64,000 nt of DNA from CAWBUW01 sp963792075 (GTDB lineage Bacteria > Chloroflexota > Anaerolineae > Anaerolineales > UBA4823): NCBI GenBank assembly GCA_963792075.1, contig CAWBUW010000012.1, positions 868,001 to 932,000 on the forward strand, in the 5' to 3' direction. Of this stretch, positions 32,147 to 41,613 are shown in pieces. The translations under genes and the position numbers were made by a program. Each line of letters starts with the position of its first letter. Positions within the stretch are counted from its first letter, which is position 1. The notes beneath the pieces are model-generated. The model had not been told where the DNA came from. It made no database searches and saw only the letters and a list, made by a program, of their open reading frames with translations.

Positions 32147-32893
32147 ATGAAACGTGTCTTGATTACCCGCCCACGGTCACAAGCCAACTCTTTTGCCGAT
32201 GCGTTGAGCCAGGCCGGTTTTGAACCAGCTTTCTTACCCGTGATTGAAATCCACCTGTTGGAAGAGAACCCGGCGCTGGAACGTGCTCTGGGTAAACTGG
32301 CCTGTTACGATTGGATCGTGTTCACTTCGGTCAACGGCGTGGAAGCGTTCTGGACACAGATGCAGAAGCAGCATATCGAAAATATTCCCGCGCAGGTGAG
32401 GATCGCCGCAATCGGCCCCAAAACCGCTGAAGCGCTTAGCGCCCGCGGGGCTGCCCCGGTTTTCATCCCGGAAACTTATGTTGCCGAAGCGATCCTGCCC
32501 GGCCTGGGTGACTTAAAAGATCGCTGGGTGCTTCTGCCGCGGGCAGAAATCGCCCGGAAAGCCTTGCCCGAAGCCATTGCCCAGGCGGGTGGAATAGCGC
32601 ACGAGATCGCAGTTTACCGGACTTTGCCCACTTTGCCAGACCCCCTTGGTCTGGCAGCGTTGGCTGCCGGTGTGGACGTGGTCACGCTGACCAGTCCATC
32701 CTGCGTCCAAAATTTCTTCGCCCTCGCCAGGCAAAACGGGCTTGATCCGCTCGCCTTACCGGGCAGCCCACTTTTTGCCTGCATTGGCCCGATCACCGAG
32801 CAAGAGGCGCGCGAACAAGGCATTGTGCACCTGGTGACAGCGGAAAAATATACTACCGAGGGCTTGGTCCACGCGATCGAGTCGTTGGTGTAA
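32147..32893 (+). CDS. hemD: Uroporphyrinogen-III synthase
   Basis: 248 aa. It cyclises hydroxymethylbilane with inversion of ring D. The family is poorly conserved; the key segments are RVLITRPRSQANSFADAL, YDWIVFTSVNGVEAF and DVVTLTSPSCVQNF with CIGPITEQEAREQGI near the end. ATG 32147 is preferred (CAAGGGA upstream) over ATG 32126. The gene lies between hemC and hemB in pathway order. Confidence 0.93.
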   Translation: MKRVLITRPRSQANSFADALSQAGFEPAFLPVIEIHLLEENPALERALGKLACYDWIVFTSVNGVEAFWTQMQKQHIENIPAQVRIAAIGPKTAEALSARGAAPVFIPETYVAEAILPGLGDLKDRWVLLPRAEIARKALPEAIAQAGGIAHEIAVYRTLPTLPDPLGLAALAAGVDVVTLTSPSCVQNFFALARQNGLDPLALPGSPLFACIGPITEQEAREQGIVHLVTAEKYTTEGLVHAIESLV

Positions 32894-32910
32894 GAACTCA
32901 GGAGCGAATG

Positions 32911-33960
32911 ATGTTGCAAGAAATTGAAACGAGCCAACAACAGCAAATATACACCCCCAATATGCCACTGCGCCCGCGCCGCTTGCGCACTTCCCCTGCG
33001 CTGCGTTCCCTGGTGCGGGAGACCGAGCTCAATGAGCGGGACTTTATTTACCCCCTCTTTGTACGGCACGGCGCTGGGAAAAATGAAATTGCCTCCATGC
33101 CGGGGATCTACCAGCTTTCGGTCCAGGAGGCGGTGCGCGAGGCTGCCTCCGCGGCAGACCTGGGTATCCTTTCGGTGGTCCTGTTCGGCATCCCTGCCGA
33201 AAAAGATCCGGTTGGGTTAGAGAATTTTGCTCCGGATGGCATTGTGCAGCAAGCCATCCGGGCCATCAAAAAGGAAATCCCCGAGATGGTCGTTGTCACC
33301 GACGTTTGCCTGTGTGAGTATACCGATCATGGGCACTGCGGTGTGGTCAACGAGCCCGGGGCCTTTTACCAGCCCCACCTCCCGGAAGGTTACGTGCTCA
33401 ACGACCCGACTCTGGATATTTTAGCCAAAGTCGCTATCTCGCACGCCGAGAGCGGCGCCGATATTGTGGCGCCATCCGGGATGATCGACGGCATGGTTGC
33501 TGCCATGCGCCGGGCGCTGGACCAGGCTGGTTTCGAAAATACCCCCATCCTGTCTTATGCGGTTAAATACGCCTCTGGCTTTTATGGCCCGTTCCGCCAG
33601 GCAGCCGAAGGCGCGCCAAAATCTGGCGACCGCAAATCACACCAGATGGACCCTGGGAACGTGCAGGAAGCGCTCAAAGAAGCTGCAATCGACGTGGCGG
33701 AAGGCGCAGACATGCTGATGGTCAAGCCGGCCCTGGCTTACCTGGATGTCATCCGTACAGTCAAGGATAAATTTCCGCAGCTCCCTCTGGCGGCTTACAA
33801 CGTCAGCGGTGAATACGCCATGATCAAAGCAGCGGCCCAGGCAGGGTGGCTGGATGAGGGGAAAGTGATCCTCGAGACCCTGACCGCGATCAAACGTGCT
33901 GGCGCTGATTTGATCATTACTTACCACGCCAAAGAGGCGGCCCAACTGCTGCGGGCCTGA
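32911..33960 (+). CDS. hemB: Delta-aminolevulinic acid dehydratase (porphobilinogen synthase)
   Basis: 349 aa. It condenses two 5-aminolevulinates to porphobilinogen. The zinc-type active-site Cys triad is visible in DVCLCEYTDHGHCG, and the Schiff-base lysines are in SYAVKYASGFYGPF and MLMVKPALAYLD. The R/K-rich N-terminus is used for octamer formation. ATG 32911 is six bases from GGAG; ATG 32908 is only three. Confidence 0.96.
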   Translation: MLQEIETSQQQQIYTPNMPLRPRRLRTSPALRSLVRETELNERDFIYPLFVRHGAGKNEIASMPGIYQLSVQEAVREAASAADLGILSVVLFGIPAEKDPVGLENFAPDGIVQQAIRAIKKEIPEMVVVTDVCLCEYTDHGHCGVVNEPGAFYQPHLPEGYVLNDPTLDILAKVAISHAESGADIVAPSGMIDGMVAAMRRALDQAGFENTPILSYAVKYASGFYGPFRQAAEGAPKSGDRKSHQMDPGNVQEALKEAAIDVAEGADMLMVKPALAYLDVIRTVKDKFPQLPLAAYNVSGEYAMIKAAAQAGWLDEGKVILETLTAIKRAGADLIITYHAKEAAQLLRA

Positions 33961-33995
33961 TTGGTAACTCTTACCGTCCGAATCTGGAGAAAACC

Positions 33996-35177
33996 ATGAC
34001 ACCACCCTCCCCCCTGACTGCACGCGCGGCCTCGGAACGCCAGGCGAATAACGCGCGCATGGTGCAGGCTGATTTTTCCCAGGCGCCCTTCACGATTGCC
34101 TGGGAGGTCACACGCGCTTGCGCCTATGCCTGTGTGCACTGCCGCGCCGATGCCCAGCACCACCGCGACCCGCGTGAGCTCTCGACCGCTGAGGCCAGGA
34201 CATTGATCGAGCGCCTGGCTGCGTTTGGCAACAATCCTATTTTGATCTTTACCGGCGGCGACCCGCTGATGCGCCCCGACCTGTTTGAGTTGATTGCTTA
34301 TGCTAACGAGTGTGGCCTGCGCTGCTCGCTCACGCCCACCGCGACCGCCTTGCCCACCCGAGAACGCTTGGAGAAGGCGCTCCAGGCCGGCATTCGCCGC
34401 GTGGCGCTTTCGTTGGACGCACCGCGCTCGGAAATCCACGATGCCTTCAGGCAGGTGCCAGGTTCCTGGCAGCGCACGATGGAAATACTGCATCGCGCCC
34501 AGGATGTTGGGCTGAGTGTGCAGGTCAATACCACCGTGGCGAAACACAATGTAGATATCCTGCACGAGATGGTGCCGTTCATCCAGGAAGTCAATGCCGT
34601 GCAATGGTCGGTCTTTTTCCTGGTCCCCACCGGGCGAGCGATGGCGGAGCAAATGATCTCCGCAGCGCAGCATGAGCGAGTCTTCAACTGGCTCTACGAT
34701 TTGTCTCAAAACGCGCCTTTTGACATCAAAAGTACGGCAGCGCCCATGTATCGCCGGGTTGCCATCGAGCGTAAGCGCAGCGAAGCTGCCGGCCGCCCGG
34801 TCACCTTCCAGGGCGCAGGCTTCCAATACGCCGATGGCCTCCACCGCCCGACCAAGGGCGTCAACGATGGCAATGGCTTTTTGTTTATTTCCCATATCGG
34901 CGAAATCCAACCCTCGGGTTTCTTGCCGCTGACTACCGGCCTGGTACGCGACCACGATATCGTCAGCGTCTACCGCAATCACCCCGTCTTTAAAGACTTG
35001 CGCGATCCATCGAAGCTCAAGGGGATCTGCGGCGCGTGCACTTACAATGAAATTTGCGGTGGACAGCGCGGGCGCGCTTACGGCGTGACGGGTGATTACC
35101 TGGAGAGCGACCCGGCCTGTGTGCTGGTGGCCGGGCAAGTGGTGGCAAGCTCAGGCAAGGCAGAAGGATCAGTATGA
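33996..35177 (+). CDS. Radical SAM/SPASM protein in heme operon (TIGR04053/Ahb-like)
   Basis: 393 aa. The radical SAM cluster motif C42-x3-C46-x2-C49 (CAYACVHC) is followed by FTGGDPLMRPD and RVALSLDAPRSEIHD. A C-terminal SPASM-type domain has CGACTYNEICGGQRGRAYG and a further Cys, for extra 4Fe-4S clusters. Related proteins carry out the late AhbC/AhbD steps in alternative heme synthesis, or belong to the TIGR04053 group adjacent to heme genes in other bacteria. The stop overlaps hemE start (ATGA), so the two are translated together. No hemF or hemN is in the cluster, which makes a porphyrin-side-chain role attractive but unproven. Confidence 0.8.
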   Translation: MTPPSPLTARAASERQANNARMVQADFSQAPFTIAWEVTRACAYACVHCRADAQHHRDPRELSTAEARTLIERLAAFGNNPILIFTGGDPLMRPDLFELIAYANECGLRCSLTPTATALPTRERLEKALQAGIRRVALSLDAPRSEIHDAFRQVPGSWQRTMEILHRAQDVGLSVQVNTTVAKHNVDILHEMVPFIQEVNAVQWSVFFLVPTGRAMAEQMISAAQHERVFNWLYDLSQNAPFDIKSTAAPMYRRVAIERKRSEAAGRPVTFQGAGFQYADGLHRPTKGVNDGNGFLFISHIGEIQPSGFLPLTTGLVRDHDIVSVYRNHPVFKDLRDPSKLKGICGACTYNEICGGQRGRAYGVTGDYLESDPACVLVAGQVVASSGKAEGSV

Positions 35178-36250
35178 TCCCCCAACTTTCCACACAACCT
35201 GCACCGGCCCAACCCGTTGAAGGGCGCTTCTTAAAAGCCTGCCAGCGCCAGGCTGCCGACGCCACGCCGGTATGGTTTATGCGCCAGGCAGGACGTTATA
35301 TGCCTGAATACCGCGCCATCCGGGAAAAGTATTCTCTGCTCGAGATTTGTTACCATCCGGAACTGGCAGCAGAAGTAACCTTACAGCCGGTCCGCGCCCT
35401 GGGTGTGGACGCGGCGATTCTATTTGCCGATATTTTGTTACCCGCCATCCCTCTGGGCGTCGGGTTGGAATTTTCCAAAGGTGAAGGGCCGGTGCTGGCC
35501 CATCCCGTACGGACTCTGGAAGATGTACAGAGGCTGCGACCGGTCGACCCGGAAACGGACCTGGGGTATGTCTTGCAGGCGATCAAAATCTTGCGCCGCG
35601 AATTGGTGTCTGTGCCGCTGATCGGTTTTTGCGGCGCTCCATTCACCGTCGCCTCTTACCTGATCGAAGGTGGTTCTTCGCGAGAATATCTCAAAACGAA
35701 AACCATGATGTATTCCGAGCCTGAGACCTGGCACGCCTTGATGGACAGGCTGTCCGATGTGTTGACCCGGTATCTGTTGGCTCAAATCCAGGCCGGCGCG
35801 CAAGCGGTGCAGGTGTTCAATTCGTGGGTTGGAGCGCTGGCCCCGCAAGATTATGTCGATTTTGTCCAGCCGTATTCGCGCCGCATCTTGCAGGCAGCCC
35901 AGGCGCAGGGCGTCCCGGTAATCCATTTTGGCACCGGGACTGCGACCCTCTTGCCTGCCATGCAGGCAGCGGGCGGCAGCGTGATAGGTTTGGATTGGCG
36001 CGTCCCGCTGGACGAGGGTTGGAAAATGCTCGGGTATGACACCGTCATCCAGGGGAACCTGGATCCCACCGTGCTGTTTGCTCCCCTCACCGAAATCCGC
36101 CGTCGCGTGGAAGATATTTTGCGCCGCGCCGGGGGGCGTCCGGGACATATCTTTAACCTGGGACATGGCATTTTGCAGCATACGCCCGTTGACCAGGTTA
36201 AAGCGGTCGTGGACCTGGTGCACGAATTAAGCATGCATAAGAGAGGGTAG
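35174..36250 (+). CDS. hemE: Uroporphyrinogen decarboxylase
   Basis: 358 aa. It removes four carboxyl groups from uroporphyrinogen III to give coproporphyrinogen III. Signatures: PVWFMRQAGRYMPEYRAIRE-type N-terminus, GFCGAPFTVASYLIEGG, and GHGILQHTPVDQV near the C-terminus. AGAAGGA precedes ATG 35174, which overlaps the radical SAM stop. Confidence 0.96.
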   Translation: MIPQLSTQPAPAQPVEGRFLKACQRQAADATPVWFMRQAGRYMPEYRAIREKYSLLEICYHPELAAEVTLQPVRALGVDAAILFADILLPAIPLGVGLEFSKGEGPVLAHPVRTLEDVQRLRPVDPETDLGYVLQAIKILRRELVSVPLIGFCGAPFTVASYLIEGGSSREYLKTKTMMYSEPETWHALMDRLSDVLTRYLLAQIQAGAQAVQVFNSWVGALAPQDYVDFVQPYSRRILQAAQAQGVPVIHFGTGTATLLPAMQAAGGSVIGLDWRVPLDEGWKMLGYDTVIQGNLDPTVLFAPLTEIRRRVEDILRRAGGRPGHIFNLGHGILQHTPVDQVKAVVDLVHELSMHKRG

Positions 36251-36257
36251 TTTCCTT

Positions 36258-37694
36258 ATGAAATTGATCGTGATAGGCGGGGGCATCGCCGGGCTTTCCG
36301 CGGCTTATTACGCCATGAAAAAAGCCAGCGCCCAGCAAATCCCGCTGGCCCTGACCTTGTTGGAAGCCAGCAGTCAATGGGGCGGCAAGATTGCCACAGA
36401 CCGTGTGCAAGTTGAGAACGGACAGTTTGTCATAGAGGGTGGGCCAGATACTTTCCTGGCTACCAAGCCCTGGGCGGTGGACCTGTGTAAAGAGCTGGGG
36501 TTGGGTGAGCGGCTGCACGGCACCAATCCGCATCAAAAGAATACGTATGTATTGCACCGCAACCGGCTGCAGCCCTTGCCAGATGGCCTGGCGATGATGA
36601 TCCCGACCAATATCCAGGCGATTCTCCGCACAAGGCTGGTTTCGTGGCCGGGAAAAATGCGCATGGGGCTGGATTTCTTGTTGCCTCCGCGGGCTCCCAA
36701 TGGGGATGAGAGCTTGGGGGCTTTTGTATCGCGCCGTTTAGGCCGTGAAGCGTATGAGAACCTGATCGAGCCGCTGATGTCAGGCATTTACGCCGGGGAT
36801 GGCGACCAACTTTCCCTGGCTTCCACTTTCCCCTATCTGCATGACCTCGAACAGAAATATGGTTCTCTCGCCCGCGGTGCGCTCCAAATGCGGCAGAGGA
36901 GCACCCAAAGTGGGAAGGCAGTCCAGGGCTCTCGTTCCGCATTCCTGACGCCCACAACCGGGCTGGCAGAAATCGTAGAGGCGTTGTTGGCCCATCTAAA
37001 CCAGACGGGTGCTGACTTGCGCCTGGAGACGCCAGTACGCAGCGTTGCGCAGGAGGCAGGGAAGTACCAGGTATCCCTGGCGGATGGTGCTATACTGGAA
37101 GCGGACGCGTTGATCCTGGCGGCGCCCGCGCCGGCCAGCGGGGAAATCCTGCAATCATTGGACCCGGCGCTGGCTGTTATTTTGGCCTCGATCCCTTACG
37201 CCTCTACCGCTACAGTTTCGCTGGCTTACAGGCAGTCTGACCTTCCCCGGCCGCTGGACGGTTACGGCTACGTAATCCCGCGGCGCGCCGGCCGGCGGGC
37301 GCTGGCTGGCACCTGGACCTCAACAAAATTCCCCCACCGGGCGCCGGAGGGGTACGCCCTGATCCGGGTTTTTATCGGCCGCGCCGGGCAGGACACGGAG
37401 ATGCCGCGCGACCCGGCCGCGCTCCTGGCATTGGCGCAGGAAGAACTCAAGTTAACCCTGGGGATCCAGGCCGCCCCCGTGCTTTCCAGGGTCTTTATGT
37501 GGGAAAATGCGATGCCGCAGTATAACCTTGGCCATCCCGAGAAGTTAGCGCAAATTTCCGCCCATTTGCTAGACCACCCTGGCGTATTCCTGGCCGGCGG
37601 TGGGTACAAGGGCATTGGCATTCCAGATTGTATTCACTCGGGTGAATTGGCCGCAGACTTGGCTCTAACCACCCTTGCACACCTGGCAGCTTGA
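36258..37694 (+). CDS. hemY: Protoporphyrinogen / coproporphyrinogen oxidase, HemY/CgoX type
   Basis: 478 aa. FAD-binding motif VIGGGIAGLSAAYY at the N-terminus, EGGPDTFLATKPWAVDL and a C-terminal FLAGGGYKGIGIPDCIHSGELAA are typical for HemY-type oxidases. It oxidises a porphyrinogen to a porphyrin. Whether it accepts protoporphyrinogen IX (HemY) or coproporphyrinogen III (CgoX) cannot be decided; no ferrochelatase or HemQ/ChdC lies in the cluster. Separated by 7 bp from hemE. Confidence 0.92.
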   Translation: MKLIVIGGGIAGLSAAYYAMKKASAQQIPLALTLLEASSQWGGKIATDRVQVENGQFVIEGGPDTFLATKPWAVDLCKELGLGERLHGTNPHQKNTYVLHRNRLQPLPDGLAMMIPTNIQAILRTRLVSWPGKMRMGLDFLLPPRAPNGDESLGAFVSRRLGREAYENLIEPLMSGIYAGDGDQLSLASTFPYLHDLEQKYGSLARGALQMRQRSTQSGKAVQGSRSAFLTPTTGLAEIVEALLAHLNQTGADLRLETPVRSVAQEAGKYQVSLADGAILEADALILAAPAPASGEILQSLDPALAVILASIPYASTATVSLAYRQSDLPRPLDGYGYVIPRRAGRRALAGTWTSTKFPHRAPEGYALIRVFIGRAGQDTEMPRDPAALLALAQEELKLTLGIQAAPVLSRVFMWENAMPQYNLGHPEKLAQISAHLLDHPGVFLAGGGYKGIGIPDCIHSGELAADLALTTLAHLAA

Positions 37695-37742
37695 TATCCA
37701 ACGCCAGTCATTCCATTTCCTGTCCAGAAATCGTGGAGAAAT

Positions 37743-39026
37743 ATGAACATTCAACGGTCAAAACAACTCTTCCAAGAAGCACAGAAGCTCCTGCCGGGTG
37801 GGGTCGATTCCCCTGTGCGTGCTTTTCGAGCCGTGGGCGGGCAGCCGCTTTTCATCCAGCGGGGCGAAGGTGCGTATCTTTTTGACGTAGATGGTAATCA
37901 GTATATTGATTACGTGCTTTCTTGGGGTCCCTTGATCGCCGGACACGCCCATCCGGATGTCGTCCGGGCAATTCAACAGACGGCCCAATTGGGGACCTCG
38001 TTTGGCGCTCCCAGCCCTCTGGAAATCGACCTGGCCCGTTTGATCATCGAGTTCATGCCGCGCATCGAGATGTTGCGCTTTGTCAACTCGGGGACTGAAG
38101 CAACCATGTCGGCGCTGCGCCTGGCGCGTGCTTTTACCAAACGCGACAAAATCATCAAATTTGAAGGCTGCTACCACGGCCATGCCGATATGCTCCTGGT
38201 GCAGGCCGGCTCAGGGGTCGTCACGCTTGGCTTGCCCGATTCGCCGGGTGTTCCTGCAGCTACTGCGGCGGACACTTTGGTAGCGATCTATAATGACGCC
38301 GCTTCGGTAGAGGCGTTATTCGAGCAGTACCCTGACCAGATTGCGGCAGTCATTGTCGAACCCGTGGCCGGGAACATGGGCGTGGTGCCTCCCTTGTCTG
38401 GATTTTTGCAGGCGCTGCGCCTGCTGACCCAGCAAAACGGTGCGCTGCTGATCTTCGATGAAGTAATGACGGGCTTCCGTGTACACCCTGGCGGAGCGCA
38501 GGCGTTGTATCACATTACTCCGGACCTGACCACCTTGGGCAAAGTGATCGGGGGTGGGCTGCCGGTAGGCGCTTATGGGGGGAAACGTGAGATCATGCAG
38601 ATGGTCGCGCCCCTGGGCCCCATGTACCAGGCGGGCACGCTGGCGGGGAATCCCCTGGCGATGAGCGCCGGGATCGCTACGCTGCGGCATTTGCAGGCCC
38701 CCGGCACTTGGGACAGGCTGGAAGCTGCAGCCAACCGGCTGGGTAAGGGGATCGCTGACGCGGCAAGTTCTGCCGGAGTTCCTATTCGCCAAACTCGGGT
38801 GGGCACCATGTTCACTACCTTTTTTAGCGAAACGGAACCGGTTTCTTGGGGCACGGTCAAGCTGGCGGACAAAGATCGCTTTGGAAAATTCTTCCGGAAG
38901 ATGTTGGAAAACAAAGTTTACCTGGCTCCTTCACAGTTCGAGGCCGGTTTTATTTCCACGGCGCACACACCTGATGTGATCGACCAAACGATAGCCGCGG
39001 CCGAAAAAGCTCTGCAAAGTTTATAG
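37743..39026 (+). CDS. hemL: Glutamate-1-semialdehyde 2,1-aminomutase
   Basis: 427 aa, PLP enzyme producing 5-aminolevulinate. It shows GGVDSPVRAFRAVGG, SGTEATMSALRLAR, IFDEVMTGFR and the PLP lysine in TLGKVIGGGLPVGAYGG. Last gene of the heme operon. Its substrate comes from HemA at the head of the same operon, so both ends of the route to 5-aminolevulinate are encoded here. Two hairpin repeats follow. Confidence 0.96.
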   Translation: MNIQRSKQLFQEAQKLLPGGVDSPVRAFRAVGGQPLFIQRGEGAYLFDVDGNQYIDYVLSWGPLIAGHAHPDVVRAIQQTAQLGTSFGAPSPLEIDLARLIIEFMPRIEMLRFVNSGTEATMSALRLARAFTKRDKIIKFEGCYHGHADMLLVQAGSGVVTLGLPDSPGVPAATAADTLVAIYNDAASVEALFEQYPDQIAAVIVEPVAGNMGVVPPLSGFLQALRLLTQQNGALLIFDEVMTGFRVHPGGAQALYHITPDLTTLGKVIGGGLPVGAYGGKREIMQMVAPLGPMYQAGTLAGNPLAMSAGIATLRHLQAPGTWDRLEAAANRLGKGIADAASSAGVPIRQTRVGTMFTTFFSETEPVSWGTVKLADKDRFGKFFRKMLENKVYLAPSQFEAGFISTAHTPDVIDQTIAAAEKALQSL

Positions 39027-39045
39027 GGGATTGTTTACTTAACCT

Positions 39046-39090
39046 GTTGGGGGCAATGGGTGGGGCATAGCCCCACCCATTGCCCCCAAC
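39046..39090. repeat. Hairpin repeat after hemL, 21-bp perfect stem
   Basis: Arms 39046-39066 and 39070-39090 with ATA loop (GGGGC-ATA-GCCCC core). It begins 20 bp after the hemL stop. It could end the heme operon transcript, but no T run follows and similar hairpins lie elsewhere in non-terminator positions. Confidence 0.82.
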
Positions 39091-39151
39091 TTTCCCCCAG
39101 AAAACCGCACCGGCGTGTTAAAATAGAGCCTGTAGCTGATGTGATCAGACC

Positions 39152-39224
39152 AGGGGCTGCCCCAAAAGGGGTTTTATCGTATTCGACCCCCATCTATGGG
39201 GGTCGAATACGATAAAACCCCCAG
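39152..39224. repeat. Hairpin repeat, 24-bp perfect stem, with GGGGCTGCCCCAAAAG head
   Basis: Arms 39168-39191 and 39198-39221 pair perfectly, and one more A-T pair closes the loop to TCTA. This is the longest stem in the window. The preceding GGGGCTGCCCCAAAAG resembles the GGGCTGTTCAAAAAG head of the element at 11517 and GGGGCTGTCCAAAAG at 8643, which suggests a common family. It ends 15 bp before the ribosome site of the next gene. Confidence 0.85.
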
Positions 39225-39250
39225 GCCAGATCCACTGCCAGGAGGTAGTT

Positions 39251-40048
39251 TTGAATCCCCATGAAGTTCTAGAGCTCCCAGATCTGTTGGCGCTGTATGA
39301 CCGCGAACAGCGGCGCGACATCATATACCCGGATATGGCTCGGGAAGTCCGGCCTCACGTGGTGCGTTACACTCGCTCCGCACCGGGGAGAAATTTCATT
39401 TTATACAGTGACCTGGCTGGGGCAGATATCGACGCGACGATTCACGAGGAAGTGGCCTATTTTTCCGGCCTGGGGCAGTCTTTTGAGTGGAAAGTGTACA
39501 GCCATGACCGGCCGGAAAACCTGAAGGAACGCCTGGTGGAGCACGGTTTTACTCTGGATGCCCCCGATGCTATCATGCTGCTAGACCTGCAACAGGCGCA
39601 GCCGGCGCTGTTCTCAACGGGGCATGTAGATGTGCGTCCGGTGACGAAGCGCCAGGGATTGGGAGATGTGATCCAGGTGCTGGCTGCTGTATGGGAGCGC
39701 AACTTTGATTGGGTGTGGGATCGCCTGGGGACGCACCTGGAAATCCCGGGTTATTTGAAAGTTTACGTGGCTTACGTGGACAACGTGCCCGCCAGCGTGG
39801 CATGGGTTTATTTCCATACGGGCAGTGCCTTTGCTGGCCTGTGGGGAGGGTCGACGCGGATGGCCTATCGCCATCACGGCCTGTATTCCGCGCTGCTGGC
39901 AGTACGGGCGCGGGAGGCCCGCCGGCGTGGTATGCGTTTCTTGACCGTGGACGCTTCGCCGATGAGCGCACCTATCCTGGCAAAACACGGGTTTATCAAA
40001 ATCGCCACGGCCTGGGCGTGCGAAATGAACATTGAGGAGTCAGCGTGA
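39251..40048 (+). CDS. GNAT-family N-acetyltransferase
   Basis: 265 aa. The C-terminal half has the acetyl-CoA fold: SVAWVYFHTGSAFAGLWGG then RHHGLYSALLAVRAREARRR and AKHGFIKIATAW. The N-terminal half is divergent. TTG 39251 follows AGGAGGT with four bases between, and no in-frame ATG fits better. It overlaps rarD by 4 nt. The acetylated substrate is unknown. Confidence 0.85.
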   Translation: MNPHEVLELPDLLALYDREQRRDIIYPDMAREVRPHVVRYTRSAPGRNFILYSDLAGADIDATIHEEVAYFSGLGQSFEWKVYSHDRPENLKERLVEHGFTLDAPDAIMLLDLQQAQPALFSTGHVDVRPVTKRQGLGDVIQVLAAVWERNFDWVWDRLGTHLEIPGYLKVYVAYVDNVPASVAWVYFHTGSAFAGLWGGSTRMAYRHHGLYSALLAVRAREARRRGMRFLTVDASPMSAPILAKHGFIKIATAWACEMNIEESA

Positions 40049-40929
40049 AACGTGGCGTAATCTACGCAGCAGGGGCTTATATCTTGTGGGGCTTTTTACC
40101 GGTTTATTGGAAAGCGTTGCATACAGTTCCCGCGCTGCAAATCTTGAACCACCGGGTGGTGTGGTCTTTGGTTTTCCTGGTGGGTATTCTACTATTCCGG
40201 GGCAGTTGGGAGCCGCTGCGGACAGCGTTGAAATCGCCGCGCACGCTGCTCATCTACTTTGTCGCCTCCTGCCTGCTGGCAGTGAATTGGCTGACCTATA
40301 TCTGGGGCGTCAACGCAGGCTTTATCGTTGAAACCAGCCTGGGCTATTTTATCAACCCCCTGATCAACGTGCTGCTGGGCGTGTTCTTCTTGCGCGAAAA
40401 GCTGCGCCTGGGCCAGTGGTTCCCGGTGGGGTTGGCTGCGCTTGGGGTGATCTACCTGACCATCACCTATCACGCGCTGCCCTGGATTGCCCTGGTGCTG
40501 GCAATTTCCTTTGGCCTGTACGGGCTGCTCAAGAAAACTGCACCACTCAATTCGCTGCACAGCCTGACTTTGGAGACCGCCCTGTTGTTCATCCCTGCCC
40601 TCGTTTTGCTGCTTGGGGCTGAAGCGCAGGGTACGGGTGTGTTTGGGCATGCTGGATGGACGACCTCGATCTTGTTGGCTTTCACCGGCGTGGTGACAGC
40701 CTTCCCGCTGCTGTTGTTTGGGACGGGGGCGCGCCTGCTCCCACTTTCGGTCATTGGCCTGCTGCAATATGTAGCGCCGACAATTCAGTTCTTGATCGGC
40801 GTGCTGATCTACGGCGAGCCGTTCACTCTCGACCGGTTGATCGGTTTCGGCATTATCTGGATTGCGTTGACGATCTATACCCTGGAGGGCTTGCTGGAGC
40901 AGCGTAAAAGCTGGCGTTTGGGGCACTGA
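40045..40929 (+). CDS. rarD: RarD-type EamA-family transporter
   Basis: 294 aa with ten membrane helices. It starts KRGVIYAAGAYILWGFLPVYW, as RarD proteins do (chloramphenicol-sensitivity protein family, drug/metabolite transporters), with ETSLGYFINPLINVLLGVFFL and VAPTIQFLIGVLIYGE. GTG 40045 is preceded by AGGAG and overlaps the acetyltransferase stop. It likely exports a small metabolite. Confidence 0.9.
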   Translation: MKRGVIYAAGAYILWGFLPVYWKALHTVPALQILNHRVVWSLVFLVGILLFRGSWEPLRTALKSPRTLLIYFVASCLLAVNWLTYIWGVNAGFIVETSLGYFINPLINVLLGVFFLREKLRLGQWFPVGLAALGVIYLTITYHALPWIALVLAISFGLYGLLKKTAPLNSLHSLTLETALLFIPALVLLLGAEAQGTGVFGHAGWTTSILLAFTGVVTAFPLLLFGTGARLLPLSVIGLLQYVAPTIQFLIGVLIYGEPFTLDRLIGFGIIWIALTIYTLEGLLEQRKSWRLGH

Positions 40930-40945
40930 ATGAGGGTGCAAAAAG

Positions 40946-41566
40946 ATGCATATTCTGTTGGGACAACTGGCGGAAGGCTTGCAGTTCAGCCGCGATGTAG
41001 GGACGGACGTGCCCCGCTTTCTGGCCAGGCATGGAGCGCCGCAGACGGCAGAACATTGCCAGCGTGTGGCCGCAGTTGCACGACGCCTGGCGCTGCGTTT
41101 TGATGAAGCCCCGGATCAAGCAGAATTGGCCGGCTGGCTGCACGATATCAGTGCAGTCATTCCCGTCTCGCAGCGCCTGGCAGCCGCCCAGGCGCTGGGG
41201 TTGGAAGTTCTGCCAGAAGAGGCTGCTTTTCCCATGATCTTGCACCAGAAGCTCTCTATTGAGATTGCGCGTGAACTCTTCAAAGTTACCCGACCCGCTG
41301 TGTTGAACGCGATCGGCTGCCACACCACGCTCAAAGCAGACGCATCGCGGTTGGACATGGTGGTTTTTATAGCTGACAAGCTGGAATGGGACGGCTCTGG
41401 CACAGCGCCCTTTCTGCCTGCCGTACTCGCCGGGTTGGAGCGCTCGTTGGAGCACGGCGTGTTTGCTTACCTGAATTTTTTATGGCAGCAGCGTGATACC
41501 CTACGTTGTGTCCATCCCTGGCTGGCAGCCGCCTACCGGCAGTTGGCCCCTGTGCTATCTGTGTAA
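40946..41566 (+). CDS. YqeK-like HD-domain hydrolase
   Basis: 206 aa. The HD motif is in LAGWLHDISAVIP with upstream H of AEHCQRVAAVA and later ADKLEWD-type Asp. YqeK enzymes cleave diadenosine tetraphosphate symmetrically. Here the usual position next to nadD/rsfS is not kept, so function is inferred from sequence. It lies 16 bp after rarD in a co-directional run. Confidence 0.8.
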   Translation: MHILLGQLAEGLQFSRDVGTDVPRFLARHGAPQTAEHCQRVAAVARRLALRFDEAPDQAELAGWLHDISAVIPVSQRLAAAQALGLEVLPEEAAFPMILHQKLSIEIARELFKVTRPAVLNAIGCHTTLKADASRLDMVVFIADKLEWDGSGTAPFLPAVLAGLERSLEHGVFAYLNFLWQQRDTLRCVHPWLAAAYRQLAPVLSV

Positions 41567-41613
41567 AAAGTTGGTTCGCTTGTGCGGGTGAGACCTGCAC
41601 AAGGAGGCTTTAT

